From: B25-G16 sp964549945
GTDB lineage: Bacteria > Desulfobacterota > DSM-4660 > Desulfatiglandales > B25-G16
Length of the DNA: 19,184 nt
Assembly (NCBI GenBank): GCA_964549945.1
Contig: CAZJXD010000098.1
Location: forward strand, 1-19,184
Direction: 5' to 3'
Positions 1-5,922 of this stretch are shown here, one piece after another. Under the pieces are notes generated by a model. It did not search any database. It saw only the letters and a program-made list of their open reading frames with translations, and had not been told where the DNA came from. The translations under genes were made by a program, and so were the position numbers. Each line of letters begins with the position of its first letter. Position 1 is the first letter of the stretch.

Positions 1-36
1 TTTCGTAGCTTTAGGATCGCCATTAATCAATTTATT

Positions 37-322
37 GATTATGGCTCTAACTCCGCAACTAGATTGCCACCAGGGCAGGGATATGGATGTCTTTTTTTAA
101 CACCGAAGAGTTCCATGCTGTTGTGCCCGCAAGAGGTGCAGATAGAGGCGGGCGATCTGCTCCTCAGGGACATCCCAGGTCTCCGTATAGGGATGTCTCT
201 CTAGGCGACGGGCGCCCGCCTGGATCATCGGGAAAGAGCCAGCTCATAGCATCTGCCTAGTTCGGTGTAAAAAAAGACATCCATATCCCTCACTATAACT
301 CTGCGGAGTTAGATACATAATC
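37..322. mobile_element. MITE-like long nested inverted-repeat element
   Basis: Five nested inverted pairings cover almost the whole element: 37-57 with 302-322 (19 of 21 bases), 77-107 with 261-290 (identical apart from one extra base), 138-143 with 251-256, 146-154 with 213-221 (9 of 9) and 168-177 with 190-199 (9 of 10), leaving a 12-nt apical loop. A 9-bp direct repeat, AATCAATTT, lies just outside at 25-33 and 324-332 and may be a target-site duplication, although it sits 3 nt from one arm and 1 nt from the other. No transposase is present. A non-autonomous miniature transposon is the simplest reading; a long structured RNA is the alternative. No gene is seen in 1-412. Confidence 0.6.
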
Positions 323-412
323 GAATCAATTTTATAAGCAGATACCCAACCGGTTCACCGCACCATGGCACTACTCTACCCATGACGGGCATGGTAATCG
401 GGATAACCCTGC

Positions 413-1108
413 CTACCTGCGGTGCAGATCGCAGGCCCTGTCTCCATAGAGCTCGCGGAATTTTATCTCCTTCACGGCCGCCATGATTCCCGCGATGATA
501 GCCTCGTTTCGAGGCGGTGCGCCCTCGGGAGCCTCCCTTTCGCCCCTGGTTGCCTCGTCGGGAACCGCGGCCGCCTGGGACTGGAGCGACTCGAACTGTT
601 CCCTCGGCATCCTGCGCAGGCCCTTTTCGTTCCATTCATCGAAATACAGCCCGAAGTGCCGCAGCACATAGTCCTTGCTCTGCCTCCTCGCCCACTCGCA
701 GCCGACCTTGTAGGCCTTAGAATCCGCGATGACCGTGTCGTATCGGAACGCCTCCAGTTCCCCCTTAAAGCCCCACTCTACCAGCAGCTCTTCTGTCCGT
801 TTCTCCACTGCCTCGGCATCGCCCTCGCCGATTACATACCGTGCCATCTCATGGGCTATGGCGTAGATGAGCCAGTGCTCGGGCTCCATGAGCATCTTGG
901 TGTTGAGGTACACGAGCTTTCTCACGGGGGTCGCAAACTCGTATCGCAGCACACACTCCTCGAGGAGCTCATCACCGGCCAGTATTTGGAATCCCCTGTC
1001 GTTGAGAAGCCTTTCGGCGACCTGTCCAGGCATTCGCGCGAACACCTTCGCTATATAGGTATGGAATCGAGGGTCGCAGTGCGTGAATCGTTGTAGGTCT
1101 TGGTCCAT
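413..1108 (-). CDS. Zinc-metallopeptidase-like protein with incomplete motif, last gene of sulfur operon
   Basis: The protein has 231 residues from the chosen ATG, which follows a GGGGG ribosome site at about 9 nt; an upstream in-frame start would add 15 residues but lacks this signal. Residues 80-93 read LIYAIAHEMARYVI, resembling the helix of ImmA/IrrE-type or minigluzincin-like peptidases, but the second zinc-binding His of HExxH is replaced by Tyr (H86, E87, Y91). A Glu/Asp-rich stretch (GEGDAEAVE) and a WGF motif follow, as in such proteins. The C-terminal part (about 165-205) is low-complexity and Ala/Glu/Pro-rich. It lies 95 nt downstream of the iron-sulfur protein gene on the same strand, so it is probably co-transcribed. 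Whether it has protease activity cannot be judged; a substrate-binding or folding role is possible. No specific family name is certain. Confidence 0.7.
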   Translation of the reverse strand: MDQDLQRFTHCDPRFHTYIAKVFARMPGQVAERLLNDRGFQILAGDELLEECVLRYEFATPVRKLVYLNTKMLMEPEHWLIYAIAHEMARYVIGEGDAEAVEKRTEELLVEWGFKGELEAFRYDTVIADSKAYKVGCEWARRQSKDYVLRHFGLYFDEWNEKGLRRMPREQFESLQSQAAAVPDEATRGEREAPEGAPPRNEAIIAGIMAAVKEIKFRELYGDRACDLHRR

Positions 1109-1203
1109 GGTGCACCCCCTGGGTTCTCCTTTGTTGATGACTTCTATCCTCAATGGCGGCTATTGAGGATGGCTGAGATTCAAGGCTCCCTAAATAGGCG
1201 ATC

Positions 1204-2457
1204 TCATCGGACGAGGGCATCCGCCACCATGGATGAGAGGAACTTGACCTCCACACCCATCTCATAGTGGTCGTTCAGGTTGCTGAGCTGCGTGTGGCAG
1301 TTCTCACACGCGGTAGCGAGGATCGTGGCTCCTGTCTCGGTGACCTGATCGACCTTTACCCTCGAGGACTTCATCCTGAACTCCAGCGTCTCCTCGCCGA
1401 GGGCTACCAGTCCTCCTCCGCCCCCGCAGCACCAGTTGTATTTCGGGTCGGGTGACATTTCACGAAACTCATCGGTTATCTGGCTCAGGATATATCGAGG
1501 CTCGTCGATCACGCCACCGTTTCTCGCAAGCTGGCACGGGTCGTGATAGGTGATACCCCCCGTGAATTTCGATTTGTCCACCTTGATCCTACCTTCTCTG
1601 AGGTACCGGGCGTGAACCTCGGTGATGGATGAGACCTCGAATGGCTGCTCTCCTGAGAGCTGCTTCATCACCCGAAAGGCGGTTCCGCACTCGCAGATGC
1701 ACACCTCCTTTACCTTGAGCCGTTTCGCCTCATTTATTATGCGCTCCAGGATCAACTTCGTCTTGGTGGGGTCGCCCACAAACGCGCCGAAATTGACCGC
1801 TTCGAAGAAGCTCAGGGTCCATTTTTCACCCGCCGCATTGAATACGGCCGCCGCCGGGACGATCGAGTGGGCCCCTGCCAGGGCTACGTAGAGGAGGTCC
1901 GCACCCTCCACGTCAACAGGGATCGCGTTCTGCCCCGCCTCAGTCTTCCACTTCTCCACCACCTGGGCCTCCAGGTTCTTCACGCCCGCCAGAAAGCCAT
2001 CCTTGAAGGCCTCCATGGACTTGCCCTTCTCGATGGAGGTATCCGCGAGCATCGTCAGGATCTCCGGTTCCGCGTGGGCCCCTATAAGGAGAAGCTTGGC
2101 GATGGACATGAGCATCTGGGTATCGATTCCAAAGGGGCAATATACCATGCACCGCCTGCACCCCGTGCAGGAGTAGGCGGCCTCATGCAGCTCTTCGAGG
2201 GCCATATCGGTCAGCTCCTTTGCCTCTCCCACCGAAGGCCACAGCCTGCCTCGACCCTTGAAGTATTTCTTGTAGATCCTTCTCACGATCTCGTGCCGGT
2301 ATGCGGCGATGTATTTGATCCCTCCCATTGATGCATACACGTGACACGCCTCGGTACAGACCCCACACCTGGTGCATGTTTCCAGGTAAAATCTCATGGC
2401 CTCATTCAGCTTACCCTGGAAGAGCTCGAGAAGGTGATCCCGTGTTTTCCGGTCCAT
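1204..2457 (-). CDS. HdrD/DsrK-like iron-sulfur (CCG domain) protein
   Basis: This is the cytoplasmic electron-transfer and catalytic subunit of a DsrMK/TmcBC-like membrane complex, 417 residues. Two 4Fe-4S motifs are visible: C28-x2-C31-x2-C34-x3-C38 and C97-x2-C100-x2-C103-x3-C107, the latter ending in P. The C-terminal half carries the cysteine-rich CCG domain: a CICECG stretch at 253-258, HDPC at 305-308, CCGGGGG at 343-349 and CENC at 384-387, a spacing typical of the noncubane cluster in heterodisulfide reductase HdrB/HdrD. The ATG lies 2 nt after the stop of the cytochrome gene, with GAGGCGGGG as ribosome site, so the two are translationally coupled. In known relatives such proteins reduce a disulfide or trisulfide with electrons from the quinone pool; with TusA and DsrE2 in the operon a sulfur-carrier substrate is plausible. 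The exact substrate is inference. Confidence 0.9.
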   Translation of the reverse strand: MDRKTRDHLLELFQGKLNEAMRFYLETCTRCGVCTEACHVYASMGGIKYIAAYRHEIVRRIYKKYFKGRGRLWPSVGEAKELTDMALEELHEAAYSCTGCRRCMVYCPFGIDTQMLMSIAKLLLIGAHAEPEILTMLADTSIEKGKSMEAFKDGFLAGVKNLEAQVVEKWKTEAGQNAIPVDVEGADLLYVALAGAHSIVPAAAVFNAAGEKWTLSFFEAVNFGAFVGDPTKTKLILERIINEAKRLKVKEVCICECGTAFRVMKQLSGEQPFEVSSITEVHARYLREGRIKVDKSKFTGGITYHDPCQLARNGGVIDEPRYILSQITDEFREMSPDPKYNWCCGGGGGLVALGEETLEFRMKSSRVKVDQVTETGATILATACENCHTQLSNLNDHYEMGVEVKFLSSMVADALVR

Positions 2458-2459
2458 GG

Positions 2460-3170
2460 TTAACCCCGCCTCAATTTGTTCATTGGCAGGGAAAGAAAGG
2501 AGTGCATGACCTGGCTGAACGGAAAGAACATGAGAAACAGGTTTGCAAAGAAGATGTGTAAGACCAGCATGAAGGAGTGACCCGATTCGGTCACCTCTGA
2601 CGATAGTTCAGGCCTCATGGAAACGAGGCTGAAGAGGTATGCCCTGTAATCCTCGACGGACAGATTACCGTACTCATACCACCTCCGTGCCCAATCCATC
2701 TGGCTTCCGAAAAGCACGGTCAGAAAAAGCAGCACGAGAAGGTAGTAATCCTCGGGGACGGAGAGCTCCCTCACGGGTGCCGCAAACCGCCTGAACAGGA
2801 AAAAGAGCACACACACCAACAGGATCAGGCCGACAAAACCCCTTCCTATAAACACCTCATGTTCTATGAGCTGAAAGGCGCCGATCTCCCTGATCAGCTC
2901 CAGGTGACCGATGATAAGGAGAAGAAAGCAGATATGAAAGAGCATCAAGAAGGCCCAGAACAGGGGGTTGTGCCTCCGAACGGTGGGCAGCAGAAAGGTG
3001 TCGTGCAGGGCCCAGAGCCATCGATGGCCTTTTTCCGGGAAGATTTGTAGAGTTGTGGGATTCTTTGGCTCCCGAAATATCTTAACGAGTCTTGCCCCAA
3101 GGCCCGCCAGGAATATTGCAACGGCAACATACACCATCGGGACGAGGATAATATAGTACACAATCCGCAC
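2460..3170 (-). CDS. NarI/DsrM-like membrane cytochrome b subunit
   Basis: This 236-residue protein belongs to the respiratory nitrate reductase gamma-subunit type (NarI, DsrM, TmcC). Hydrophobic segments lie at about 3-25, 71-92, 107-127, 141-156 and 198-221, giving five membrane helices. Histidines in or next to the second and last helices (H79, H89, H205, H223) are candidate haem b ligands, as expected for a quinol-oxidising dihaem anchor. Translation starts with GTG, supported by AAGGGGG about 7 nt upstream. The next gene, encoding the CCG iron-sulfur protein, begins 2 nt after this stop, so the two probably form one membrane complex exchanging electrons between menaquinone and a cytoplasmic thiol/disulfide or persulfide partner. 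Confidence 0.87.
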   Translation of the reverse strand: MRIVYYIILVPMVYVAVAIFLAGLGARLVKIFREPKNPTTLQIFPEKGHRWLWALHDTFLLPTVRRHNPLFWAFLMLFHICFLLLIIGHLELIREIGAFQLIEHEVFIGRGFVGLILLVCVLFFLFRRFAAPVRELSVPEDYYLLVLLFLTVLFGSQMDWARRWYEYGNLSVEDYRAYLFSLVSMRPELSSEVTESGHSFMLVLHIFFANLFLMFFPFSQVMHSFLSLPMNKLRRG

Positions 3171-3201
3171 GGAAAGCCCCCTTTTTATAACGGAAAACCG
3201 T

Positions 3202-3227
3202 CGTGCCCCCTGGGCACAGGGGGCACG
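3202..3227 (-). promoter_or_regulatory. Strong GC hairpin between tusA-like and cytochrome genes
   Basis: A perfect 9-bp stem (CGTGCCCCC with GGGGGCACG) closes an 8-nt loop in the intergenic gap. On the transcribed strand ACGG and then TTTT follow, so it could be a partial terminator, an attenuator or a processing site setting a lower level of the downstream membrane complex relative to TusA and DsrE2. Confidence 0.55.
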
Positions 3228-3238
3228 CGGAATGGATT

Positions 3239-3481
3239 CTATGCGTTGCGTTTGATATAGAACCTGATTACCCCGCCGTCCTGATCGGTTTTCAGTATCT
3301 CGTTCCCGCTCGTTCTGGCCCAGGCCGGAAAGTCCGTCAACGAACCAGGGTCCGTGGTCTGTGCCTCAATCACCCCTCCGACCTCGACCTCCTTGATCCC
3401 CTTGCTCACCTTTACTACCGGCATAGGACAGGGCAGCCCCTTCAGGTCCATTACTTTGTCCACCTTCATTTCCTCGCTCAT
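3239..3481 (-). CDS. TusA-family sulfur carrier protein
   Basis: The 80-residue protein has the TusA/SirA signature: the motif LPCPMP with C18, P19 and P21 follows a DLKG segment, and a GxxIEAQTTDPGS-type strand and a short C-terminal strand (VIRFYIKR) complete the small two-layer fold. In known members the Cys of CPxP carries a persulfide that is handed to DsrE or Hdr-type partners. The ATG has a good ribosome site (AAGGAGG, 6 nt). It sits between the DsrE2-like gene and the membrane cytochrome gene on the same strand. This arrangement points to dissimilatory sulfur transfer rather than tRNA thiolation, which is an inference from context. Confidence 0.92.
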   Translation of the reverse strand: MSEEMKVDKVMDLKGLPCPMPVVKVSKGIKEVEVGGVIEAQTTDPGSLTDFPAWARTSGNEILKTDQDGGVIRFYIKRNA

Positions 3482-3509
3482 ACCATACCTCCTTATATCC
3501 CACTCAGGC

Positions 3510-4115
3510 CTAGATAAAAAGTTGAATCTTGCTGTTCTGTGCTTCCTCGAGGAATTTCGCCACGCCGCAGAAGTTCAGATTGGGATAGTCGATCATCTCC
3601 TCCCTCTTGAACCCCATGAGATCCATGGACATCTCGCACACGTATATCCGTACGCCCAGCTCCGCGGCCAGCTCCAGCATCTCCTCAATGGAGGCCACGT
3701 TTTTCTTCTTCATGAGCGATTTCATCATGGCAGTGCCCATTCCGCCCATGTTCATCTTGGACAGCTTCACCTCGCAGGCACCCTTCGGAAGCATGGCGCC
3801 GAACATCTTGCCCATGAGATCCTTGCCGCCGACCTTCTTGTTCTTGTCCCTCAGGATCGGCGTCCCCCAGAAGGTGAAGAACATCACCACATCCATGCCC
3901 ATGGCAACGGCCCCCGTTGCTACCACCAGGGATGCCAGAACCTTATCCATATCGCCGCTGAACACTATCATGGAGAGCTTATTCTCCGGTCTCTCCTTGG
4001 AAAGCGCTTCCACCTGTTCCTTGAGTTCGGCAACGTGTTTCTCAAGGGCTTCTATGTTCAGGCCGGCTTCATGATGCCCTGCCATATCCTGTTTCTTTGC
4101 AGTATTTTCCCTCAT
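3510..4115 (-). CDS. DsrE/DsrF/DrsH-like family protein (DsrE2 type)
   Basis: This 201-residue protein has a short N-terminal coiled coil (about 20-42, ALEKHVAELKEQVEALSKE), then a DsrE2-like domain beginning SMIVFSGDMDKVLASLVVA and continuing with a hydrophobic MDVVMFFTFWG segment. Candidate sulfur-carrying cysteines are C114 (KGACEVKLSKMNMGGMG region), C160 (IYVCEMSMDLMG) and C183. The methionine-rich MNMGGMGTAMM stretch is typical of this family, which often accompanies TusA. The ATG has AGGGGG 7 nt upstream. Relatives relay persulfide sulfur to or from TusA. Gaps of 28 nt to tusA and 74 nt to the upstream marR gene place it second in the operon. Confidence 0.9.
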   Translation of the reverse strand: MRENTAKKQDMAGHHEAGLNIEALEKHVAELKEQVEALSKERPENKLSMIVFSGDMDKVLASLVVATGAVAMGMDVVMFFTFWGTPILRDKNKKVGGKDLMGKMFGAMLPKGACEVKLSKMNMGGMGTAMMKSLMKKKNVASIEEMLELAAELGVRIYVCEMSMDLMGFKREEMIDYPNLNFCGVAKFLEEAQNSKIQLFI

Positions 4116-4189
4116 TATAAACCCCCTTCATAAAGTTACTCATTGCAATTTATCCTTCTCATTTGAACGACCACGCATATCCTCGCCTC

Positions 4190-4669
4190 TCAGGTGAGCC
4201 CCTCCTTTACGTCCTCCATGGCCGATCTGAGCAGCTCCAGGTACGAGAGCATGTTCTTCCTCTGCTCTGGGTCCATCTGAAGCAAGATCTTGCGATGAAG
4301 CTCCTGTTGCATCTCCCCTATTTCCCCCGCTTTCCTCTGTCCCTTTGGTGTGAGACTGATCAGCTTTATCCGGGCGTCCTTGGGATCATGGATCTGTTCA
4401 ACCAGCTCCCTTTTCCTGAGCCCGTCGATCAGTTTGGTCACACGGCTCTTGGTCACCTCCAGCTTCTGGGCAATGCCCTTTACCGTCAGGTACCGTTCAC
4501 CGGCGAAGAGCATCAGGACCTTGAGCTCGGAGTAGGGCAGGCCGAAGCGCCCGGACTCGTAAATCTTCCTGTCCTCACAACACTTCAGCATCTCGGCTAT
4601 CAAATCCCCTAGCCTCTGGGCCTGGTACCGCAGAAGTTCCTCGTTTATGGCGGCGGATATTTCGTTCAT
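4190..4669 (-). CDS. MarR-family transcriptional regulator
   Basis: The 159-residue protein shows the winged-helix layout of MarR: an N-terminal dimerisation helix, LPYSELKVLMLFAGERYLTV leading into a helix-turn-helix (GIAQKLEVTKSRVTKLIDGL), a wing containing DPKDARIKLISLTPKG, and long C-terminal helices. The D-x-R wing signature is present. It is the first gene of a six-gene run on this strand. A perfect 6+3+6 palindrome overlaps its own start codon and lies just after the -10 box, so it probably autoregulates itself and the downstream sulfur-transfer and redox genes. The ligand is unknown; the operon suggests a reactive sulfur or redox signal. No good ribosome site precedes the ATG, which fits a near-leaderless or structured start. 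Confidence 0.9.
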   Translation of the reverse strand: MNEISAAINEELLRYQAQRLGDLIAEMLKCCEDRKIYESGRFGLPYSELKVLMLFAGERYLTVKGIAQKLEVTKSRVTKLIDGLRKRELVEQIHDPKDARIKLISLTPKGQRKAGEIGEMQQELHRKILLQMDPEQRKNMLSYLELLRSAMEDVKEGLT

Positions 4670-4678
4670 GATATGAAC
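4664..4678 (-). promoter_or_regulatory. Palindromic operator, likely MarR binding site
   Basis: GTTCAT-ATC-ATGAAC is a perfect 6-bp inverted repeat with a 3-bp centre. It begins at the predicted transcription start region and includes the marR ATG. The size and symmetry are typical for a dimeric MarR repressor. That this MarR binds here is inferred from position. Confidence 0.6.
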
Positions 4679-4706
4679 AATTTAATCCCATATTTTTCCT
4701 TGTCAA
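4679..4706 (-). promoter_or_regulatory. Sigma-70-type promoter of marR-sulfur operon
   Basis: A consensus -35 TTGACA (4701-4706) is separated by 16 nt from TAAATT (4679-4684, 4 of 6 match to the -10 consensus). The palindrome at 4664-4678 starts immediately downstream, so repressor binding would block initiation. Confidence 0.5.
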
Positions 4707-4730
4707 TAGCAAAGCATGGGAATAAGGACA

Positions 4731-4785
4731 GGGTCTAGGGCGCAGGGCTAAAGGGAATGGGACAGGGCGCAAGGGAAGGGAGGGG
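4731..4785 (+). repeat. G-quadruplex-prone GGG-tract array
   Basis: Nine runs of three or four G occur in 55 nt with loops of 1-5 nt, and another GGG lies at 4718. The loops include imperfect repeats of a GGGCGCA unit. The tract sits on the plus strand just upstream of the marR promoter, in a region with no gene. It could form stacked G-quadruplexes; biological relevance is unproven. Confidence 0.6.
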
Positions 4786-4856
4786 AGTTCTCCGTGTATG
4801 CCATGCGGTTCGATTCCGCCGTGGGGTAATTACGTGAGTGGTCCAGCGTGGGCATG

Positions 4857-4898
4857 GAAAAGCCCTTATGGATTTCTTTCGTATCCATGAAGGGCTTC
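4857..4898 (-). terminator. Hairpin terminator of the small minus-strand gene
   Basis: A stem of about 14 bp with one bulged base pairs 4860-4873 with 4883-4897 around a 9-nt loop. On the minus strand it is followed by TTTT. It lies about 20 nt past the stop of the small gene at 4918-5082, as a Rho-independent terminator should. Confidence 0.65.
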
Positions 4899-4917
4899 GA
4901 TTAGCGTCTTGGTATGC

Positions 4918-5082
4918 TTAAATTTTCTCCTGGAGCTTGATCACGATCTCCTTGGGGATTTGCTCCTCCTTTTTAGGGATGTACACGGTCCCCGTGACCC
5001 CTTGCCCTTCATCGATGAGGTAGCGGTGATACCGCTTAGAATCCCGGTCATATGTGGCCGTAACCTCTACCTTCTCCTCCAA
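4918..5082 (-). CDS. Small conserved-looking protein, TTG start, 54 residues
   Basis: This gene is easily missed because it starts with TTG. The start is chosen because GGAGGTGA, an almost perfect Shine-Dalgarno sequence, lies about 6 nt upstream and the frame then runs uninterrupted to TAA, followed by a hairpin terminator. The product is highly charged and begins (TTG as Met) MEEKVEVTATYDRDSKRYHR; it contains a DEGQGVTGTVYIPK-type segment and ends EIVIKLQEKI. The alternating hydrophobic pattern suggests a small beta-rich domain. I recall no assigned function. It stands alone between the marR promoter and the oligoribonuclease promoter and probably has its own promoter upstream of 5100. Confidence 0.72.
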   Translation of the reverse strand: MEEKVEVTATYDRDSKRYHRYLIDEGQGVTGTVYIPKKEEQIPKEIVIKLQEKI

Positions 5083-5193
5083 TACTGCTCACCTCCTCTC
5101 AGCAACGCTTCTGATTTATTGTAATAATCGAAGCTGCCTTTTATATATGGCCAGCAGGAAAAAGGCAAGGCAAAATAATTCATGGCTTTTCTT

Positions 5194-5222
5194 TTGACAC
5201 CTGGAATACTTTTCAATATAGT
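5194..5222 (+). promoter_or_regulatory. Near-consensus sigma-70 promoter for oligoribonuclease
   Basis: TTGACA (5194-5199), a 17-nt spacer and TATAGT (5217-5222) match the consensus at 11 of 12 positions. The predicted start is near 5229, about 60 nt before the oligoribonuclease frame opens. Confidence 0.7.
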
Positions 5223-5290
5223 GCATAACTTCTTTCATCTTAAATTCTAGCCGGGCATATAGAAAAAGGAGCTAATGAACCGTCACAAAG

Positions 5291-5836
5291 TTGGGGCTTG
5301 CATTGGGTAACAGGTTAATCTGGTTAGATCTCGAGATGACGGGGCTTGACGCCGAAAGGGATGTTATCCTGGAGATCGCAACGGTGGTCACGGATGATGC
5401 GCTCGAGCTCGTGGCCGAGGGTCCGAACATCGCGATCCATCAACCCGAGGAGGTACTCAGGGGGATGGATGAGTGGGGCAAGCGGCAACATGAGCAATCG
5501 GGTCTTCTAGGGAGGGTCAGGAACTCGCCTTACGGCTGTAAGGAGGCCGAGGAGAAAACCCTTGAATTTCTCTCCAGCCATTGCACCAAGGGAGAGTCGC
5601 CTTTGTGCGGGAATTCCATCCTGAAGGATCGCCAATTTTTAATCCGGCACATGCCGAGGCTCGAGGGATTCTTGCACTACCGGAACATAGACGTGAGCAC
5701 TATCAAGGAGTTGGTGAGAAGGTGGTATCCAGATGTCCCGGTGTACACAAAGCAGAAGCCCCACCTCGCGTTAAAGGATATCAGGGAATCCATTAGCGAG
5801 CTAACGTACTACCGTCAAAAGGTATTCTTGAAATAG
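5291..5836 (+). CDS. orn: Oligoribonuclease (DEDDh 3'-5' exonuclease)
   Basis: The 181-residue product degrades 2-5 nt RNA oligomers, including linear pGpG from c-di-GMP turnover. The family pattern is complete: LIWLDLEMTGL with D13 and E15, the CGNSILKDRQFL block with D113, the MPxLExxxHYRxxDVST segment, and H158 and D163 in HLALKDI. Length and spacing match known oligoribonucleases. The start is uncertain: there is no ATG in frame. TTG at 5291 is 19 nt from an AAAAAGGAG sequence, TTG at 5303 has a weak GGGG before it, and an ATG at 5275 next to the ribosome site is in another frame and ends after 11 codons. A one-base indel near the start, or inefficient TTG initiation, could explain this. 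Confidence 0.93.
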   Translation: MGLALGNRLIWLDLEMTGLDAERDVILEIATVVTDDALELVAEGPNIAIHQPEEVLRGMDEWGKRQHEQSGLLGRVRNSPYGCKEAEEKTLEFLSSHCTKGESPLCGNSILKDRQFLIRHMPRLEGFLHYRNIDVSTIKELVRRWYPDVPVYTKQKPHLALKDIRESISELTYYRQKVFLK

Positions 5837-5920
5837 GGACAGAACCAACGAGGCCGCAAGTTCTGCCAAGGCCCTTCCCACGTTCCCGAACCCGCACACG
5901 ATCAAACGCCTCCTCACCAT
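5801..5920 (-). pseudogene. Truncated homoserine-dehydrogenase-like N terminus
   Basis: Two nucleotides after the stop of the thiamine-diphosphate enzyme, an ATG opens MVRRRLIVCGFGNVGRALAE, a GxGxxG-type Rossmann start resembling homoserine dehydrogenase or related NAD-binding proteins. After about residue 23 the frame runs into the 3' end of orn read in antisense and stops at 5801. The homology therefore breaks at about 5837-5853, right after the orn stop codon. The 39-residue remnant cannot be functional. The family assignment rests on only about 20 residues. Confidence 0.55.
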
Positions 5921-5922
5921 TT

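Noticed and set aside
104..248. Minus-strand open stretch with protein-like text (RRLERHPYTETWDVPEEQIA) inside the palindromic element
   Set aside because: No start codon or ribosome site, a stop just upstream, and the bases are already explained by the nested inverted pairings; could be a transposase or host-gene remnant but not supported.
422..1096. 224-residue plus-strand open frame opposite the peptidase-like gene
   Set aside because: Antisense shadow in GC-rich DNA; no ribosome site, and the opposite strand has a clear gene.
3354..4133. 259-residue plus-strand open frame across tusA and the DsrE2-like gene
   Set aside because: Spans two genes and their gap on the opposite strand; His-rich translation is typical of an antisense shadow.
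4805..4819. tRNA T-arm-like sequence GCGGTTCGATTCCGC
   Set aside because: Stem and loop look like a T-arm, but no D-arm, anticodon arm or matching 5' acceptor strand exists upstream; at most a tRNA 3' scrap or attachment-site relic.
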